This document shows positions 4,161 to 5,412 of a stretch of DNA of 5,412 nucleotides, piece by piece. The translations under genes and the position numbers were made by a program. Location: the NCBI GenBank assembly GCA_964582985.1, contig CAZOUM010000110.1:1-5412 (forward strand). Direction: 5' to 3'. The notes beneath the pieces were generated by a model. That model was not told the DNA's origin and searched no databases. It saw only the letters and a program-made list of their open reading frames with translations. The stretch's first letter is position 1, and each line of letters opens with the position of its first letter. Source of the stretch: CAZQYB01 sp964582985 (GTDB lineage Bacteria > Planctomycetota > Phycisphaerae > Sedimentisphaerales > Anaerobacaceae).

Positions 4161-4970
4161 TTACTTCGAGAGTTCCTGGCTTCTGTCGCGGGCACGTTTG
4201 ATGGCGGCTGAGATTAGTTCGCTGATTTTCCCATCCGCGAGGACTTTCAGGGCGGCTTCGGTGGTTCCGCCGGGGGAAGTGACCTTTCGGCGTAGTTCGG
4301 CGGGGCTTTCGCCTTTTTGGTCGGCACTTGTCGCGAGCAGAGCAGCGCCCTTGGCGGTCTGCAAAACCAACTCTTTGGCCACGTTGTCAGGTAGGCCCAA
4401 CTGGACTGCTGCTTTTATCATTTCCTCCATCAATAGGAAATAGTATGCGGGTCCGCTTCCGCTGACAGCGGTAACGGTATCTATCAAACCTTCATCGTCA
4501 ACAATAACGGCTTTGCCAACTGCGGAGAAAATCGACATTGCCTTTTCCATCATCGGCTTTGCCTTGTTGTTTGCGAACAGCGCGCTGGCGCCTTCGCCAA
4601 TCAGGGCGGGTGTATTGGGCATAACACGGACTATTGCGATATCGCCCAGGACGGCGGCAATGTTGGCAACCTTTACGCCTGCGGCAATGGATATAACAAG
4701 TGTGTCTGGTTTGAGAGCATCTTTTATGCTTTCAAGCGCTTCGGTCATATTCTGTGGCTTGACACTTAGCACGAGTATGTCAACTCTTTCAGCCAAGGCT
4801 GCGTTGCTGTCGAGAGTCTGAACCTGGTACTCTTTTGCCAGAAGCTGGAGTCTTTCGGGCCGGATGTCACTTACAAAGATATTCTCAGGTTCATAAACCT
4901 TCGCGGCCGTTACGCCCTTTATGAGGGCTTCAGCCATATTCCCGCCGCCGAGAAAGCCAATTGTGTCCAT
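4161..4970 (-). CDS. proC: Pyrroline-5-carboxylate reductase
   Basis: The 269-residue enzyme carries out the last step of proline synthesis, reducing 1-pyrroline-5-carboxylate to proline with NAD(P)H in the cytosol. Its length is typical. The N-terminal Rossmann nucleotide site reads IGFLGGGNMAEAL (4-16), followed by SVKPQ (69-73) and RVMPNTPALIGEG (115-127). The C-terminal dimer and substrate domain has AVSGSGPAYYFLLMEEM (168-184) and the family signature LRRKVTSPGGTTEAAL (226-241); all look intact. ATG 4970 is supported by AAGGAG (4977-4982) six bases upstream. The gene converges on ferredoxin and diverges from the flavin-reductase-like gene. No proA or proB is in the window, and I see no convincing proC promoter in the 89-base divergent gap. 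Confidence 0.97.
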   Translation of the reverse strand: MDTIGFLGGGNMAEALIKGVTAAKVYEPENIFVSDIRPERLQLLAKEYQVQTLDSNAALAERVDILVLSVKPQNMTEALESIKDALKPDTLVISIAAGVKVANIAAVLGDIAIVRVMPNTPALIGEGASALFANNKAKPMMEKAMSIFSAVGKAVIVDDEGLIDTVTAVSGSGPAYYFLLMEEMIKAAVQLGLPDNVAKELVLQTAKGAALLATSADQKGESPAELRRKVTSPGGTTEAALKVLADGKISELISAAIKRARDRSQELSK

Positions 4971-4980
4971 CTGTTTCTCC

Positions 4981-5008
4981 TTGTTAAAATTAGCCTGAAA
5001 CCTATAAT
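4981..5008 (+). promoter_or_regulatory. Candidate promoter for the flavin-reductase-like gene
   Basis: TTGTTA (4981-4986) and a perfect TATAAT (5003-5008) are separated by 16 bases. The predicted start near 5015 gives a leader of about 45 bases. The -35 box overlaps the proC ribosome-binding site on the other strand. AATTGG (5006-5011) and CCAATT (5041-5046) face each other in the leader; I assign no function to them. Confidence 0.45.
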
Positions 5009-5059
5009 TGGTCGGAAATTATCGTTGGATAAATATAAAGCCAATTTGGGAGAAGAGCA

Positions 5060-5412
5060 ATGCAAAAACAAGTTGAGTATAAAGAGGCAATTGGAACGAA
5101 GTATCCGGAGCAGGTGGTAATCGCCATCGCCAAGGACAAAGCCGGCAAAGCCAATCCTGTTACGCTGGGCTGGACAATGATAGCGTCCGGCAGCCCGCCA
5201 ATGATGGCAATAGCTGTTGCGAGCAGGCATTATTCAATCGAGACCATCCGGCACTCAAAATGTTTTACTATTGTGTTTCCATCATCGGAGATGGCGGATG
5301 CGGCTTTGTTTTTCGGCTCAAGAACAGGACGCGACATTGATAAATTCGCTGATTTCGATTGCAAAACCGAGCCTGCCAAGGCGATTGATTCGGTGCTGCT
5401 TTGTGATGCGGT
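5060..5412 (+). CDS. Flavin-reductase-like FMN-binding protein, N-terminal part (partial)
   Basis: The gene runs off the right edge after 117 codons. Residues 17-117 fit the N-terminal half of the flavin reductase-like domain (FMN-binding split barrel, the family that includes flavoredoxin and HpaC-type reductases): PVTLGWTMIASGSPPMMAIA (33-52), where the TLGW and PPMMAI strands line the FMN site, then RHYSIETIRHSKCFTIVFP (56-74) and SGRD-like GSRTGRDIDKF (86-96). Such proteins pass electrons from NAD(P)H or a partner protein to flavin; many anaerobe members have no assigned substrate. There is no signal peptide, so it is cytosolic. ATG 5060 is preceded by GGGAG (5048-5052) at seven bases. 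The C-terminal half, which would help assign a subfamily, is outside the window. A link to the nearby ferredoxin is possible but not shown. Confidence 0.85.
   Translation, partial: MQKQVEYKEAIGTKYPEQVVIAIAKDKAGKANPVTLGWTMIASGSPPMMAIAVASRHYSIETIRHSKCFTIVFPSSEMADAALFFGSRTGRDIDKFADFDCKTEPAKAIDSVLLCDA

Noticed and set aside
1..5412. Mobile element, CRISPR array, toxin-antitoxin or defence system
   Set aside because: No transposase, integrase, terminal inverted repeats, spaced direct-repeat array or recognisable defence gene is present; the genes are intact core genes with normal spacing.

Overview
The window is a stretch of ordinary bacterial chromosome carrying housekeeping genes plus one surface-type protein gene. 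No mobile element, CRISPR array, tRNA or rRNA is visible. The best lineage guess is an anaerobic or microaerophilic planctomycete of the Phycisphaerae type. This is inference from three things: a secreted protein with a short PEP-CTERM anchor (IPEP, hydrophobic helix, RKRR), a family 4 iron-sulfur uracil-DNA glycosylase, and a mono-cluster ferredoxin with a flavin-reductase-like gene nearby. Nothing in the sequence proves the lineage.

Layout, left to right. (1) 1-116 (+): the last 38 codons of an NADP-type glutamate dehydrogenase (gdhA), followed by a strong intrinsic terminator. (2) 187-948 (+): a family 4 uracil-DNA glycosylase. (3) 949-1281: a noncoding stretch with a perfect 14-bp palindrome, A/T tracts, a strong sigma-70-like promoter and a foldable ~125-nt leader for (4) the PEP-CTERM protein at 1282-1935 (+), closed by a terminator. 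(5) 2030-2182 (-): a 50-codon candidate small gene behind dnaX. (6) 2197-3639 (-): dnaX, the clamp-loader tau/gamma subunit, with an in-frame run of nine A residues at the end of its conserved part. (7) 3719-3818 (-): a bacterial small SRP RNA (ffs/4.5S type), upstream of and co-oriented with dnaX. (8) 3931-4113 (+): a 60-residue ferredoxin, divergent from the SRP RNA. (9) 4161-4970 (-): proC, pyrroline-5-carboxylate reductase, convergent with the ferredoxin. (10) 5060 to the window edge (+): the N-terminal part of a flavin-reductase-like protein, divergent from proC.

The genes do not form one pathway. GdhA and ProC both belong to glutamate/proline metabolism but are about 4 kb apart and on opposite strands. 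The UDG and DnaX serve DNA repair and replication. Ferredoxin and the flavin-reductase-like protein are redox carriers on the same strand, separated by proC. The SRP RNA-dnaX order is a known arrangement in other bacteria such as Bacillus.

The most interesting observation is the A9 run in dnaX. Slipping by one base in either direction meets a stop codon within three codons, so the gene looks built to make a short gamma-like product as well as full-length tau, as known for Thermus thermophilus dnaX. Also worth a look are the unannotated-size small gene behind dnaX, a His-Thr replacement in the UDG active-site motif, the structured leader of the PEP-CTERM gene, and overlapping divergent promoters between the SRP RNA and ferredoxin. 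I see no convincing evidence of a wholly new multi-gene system here.
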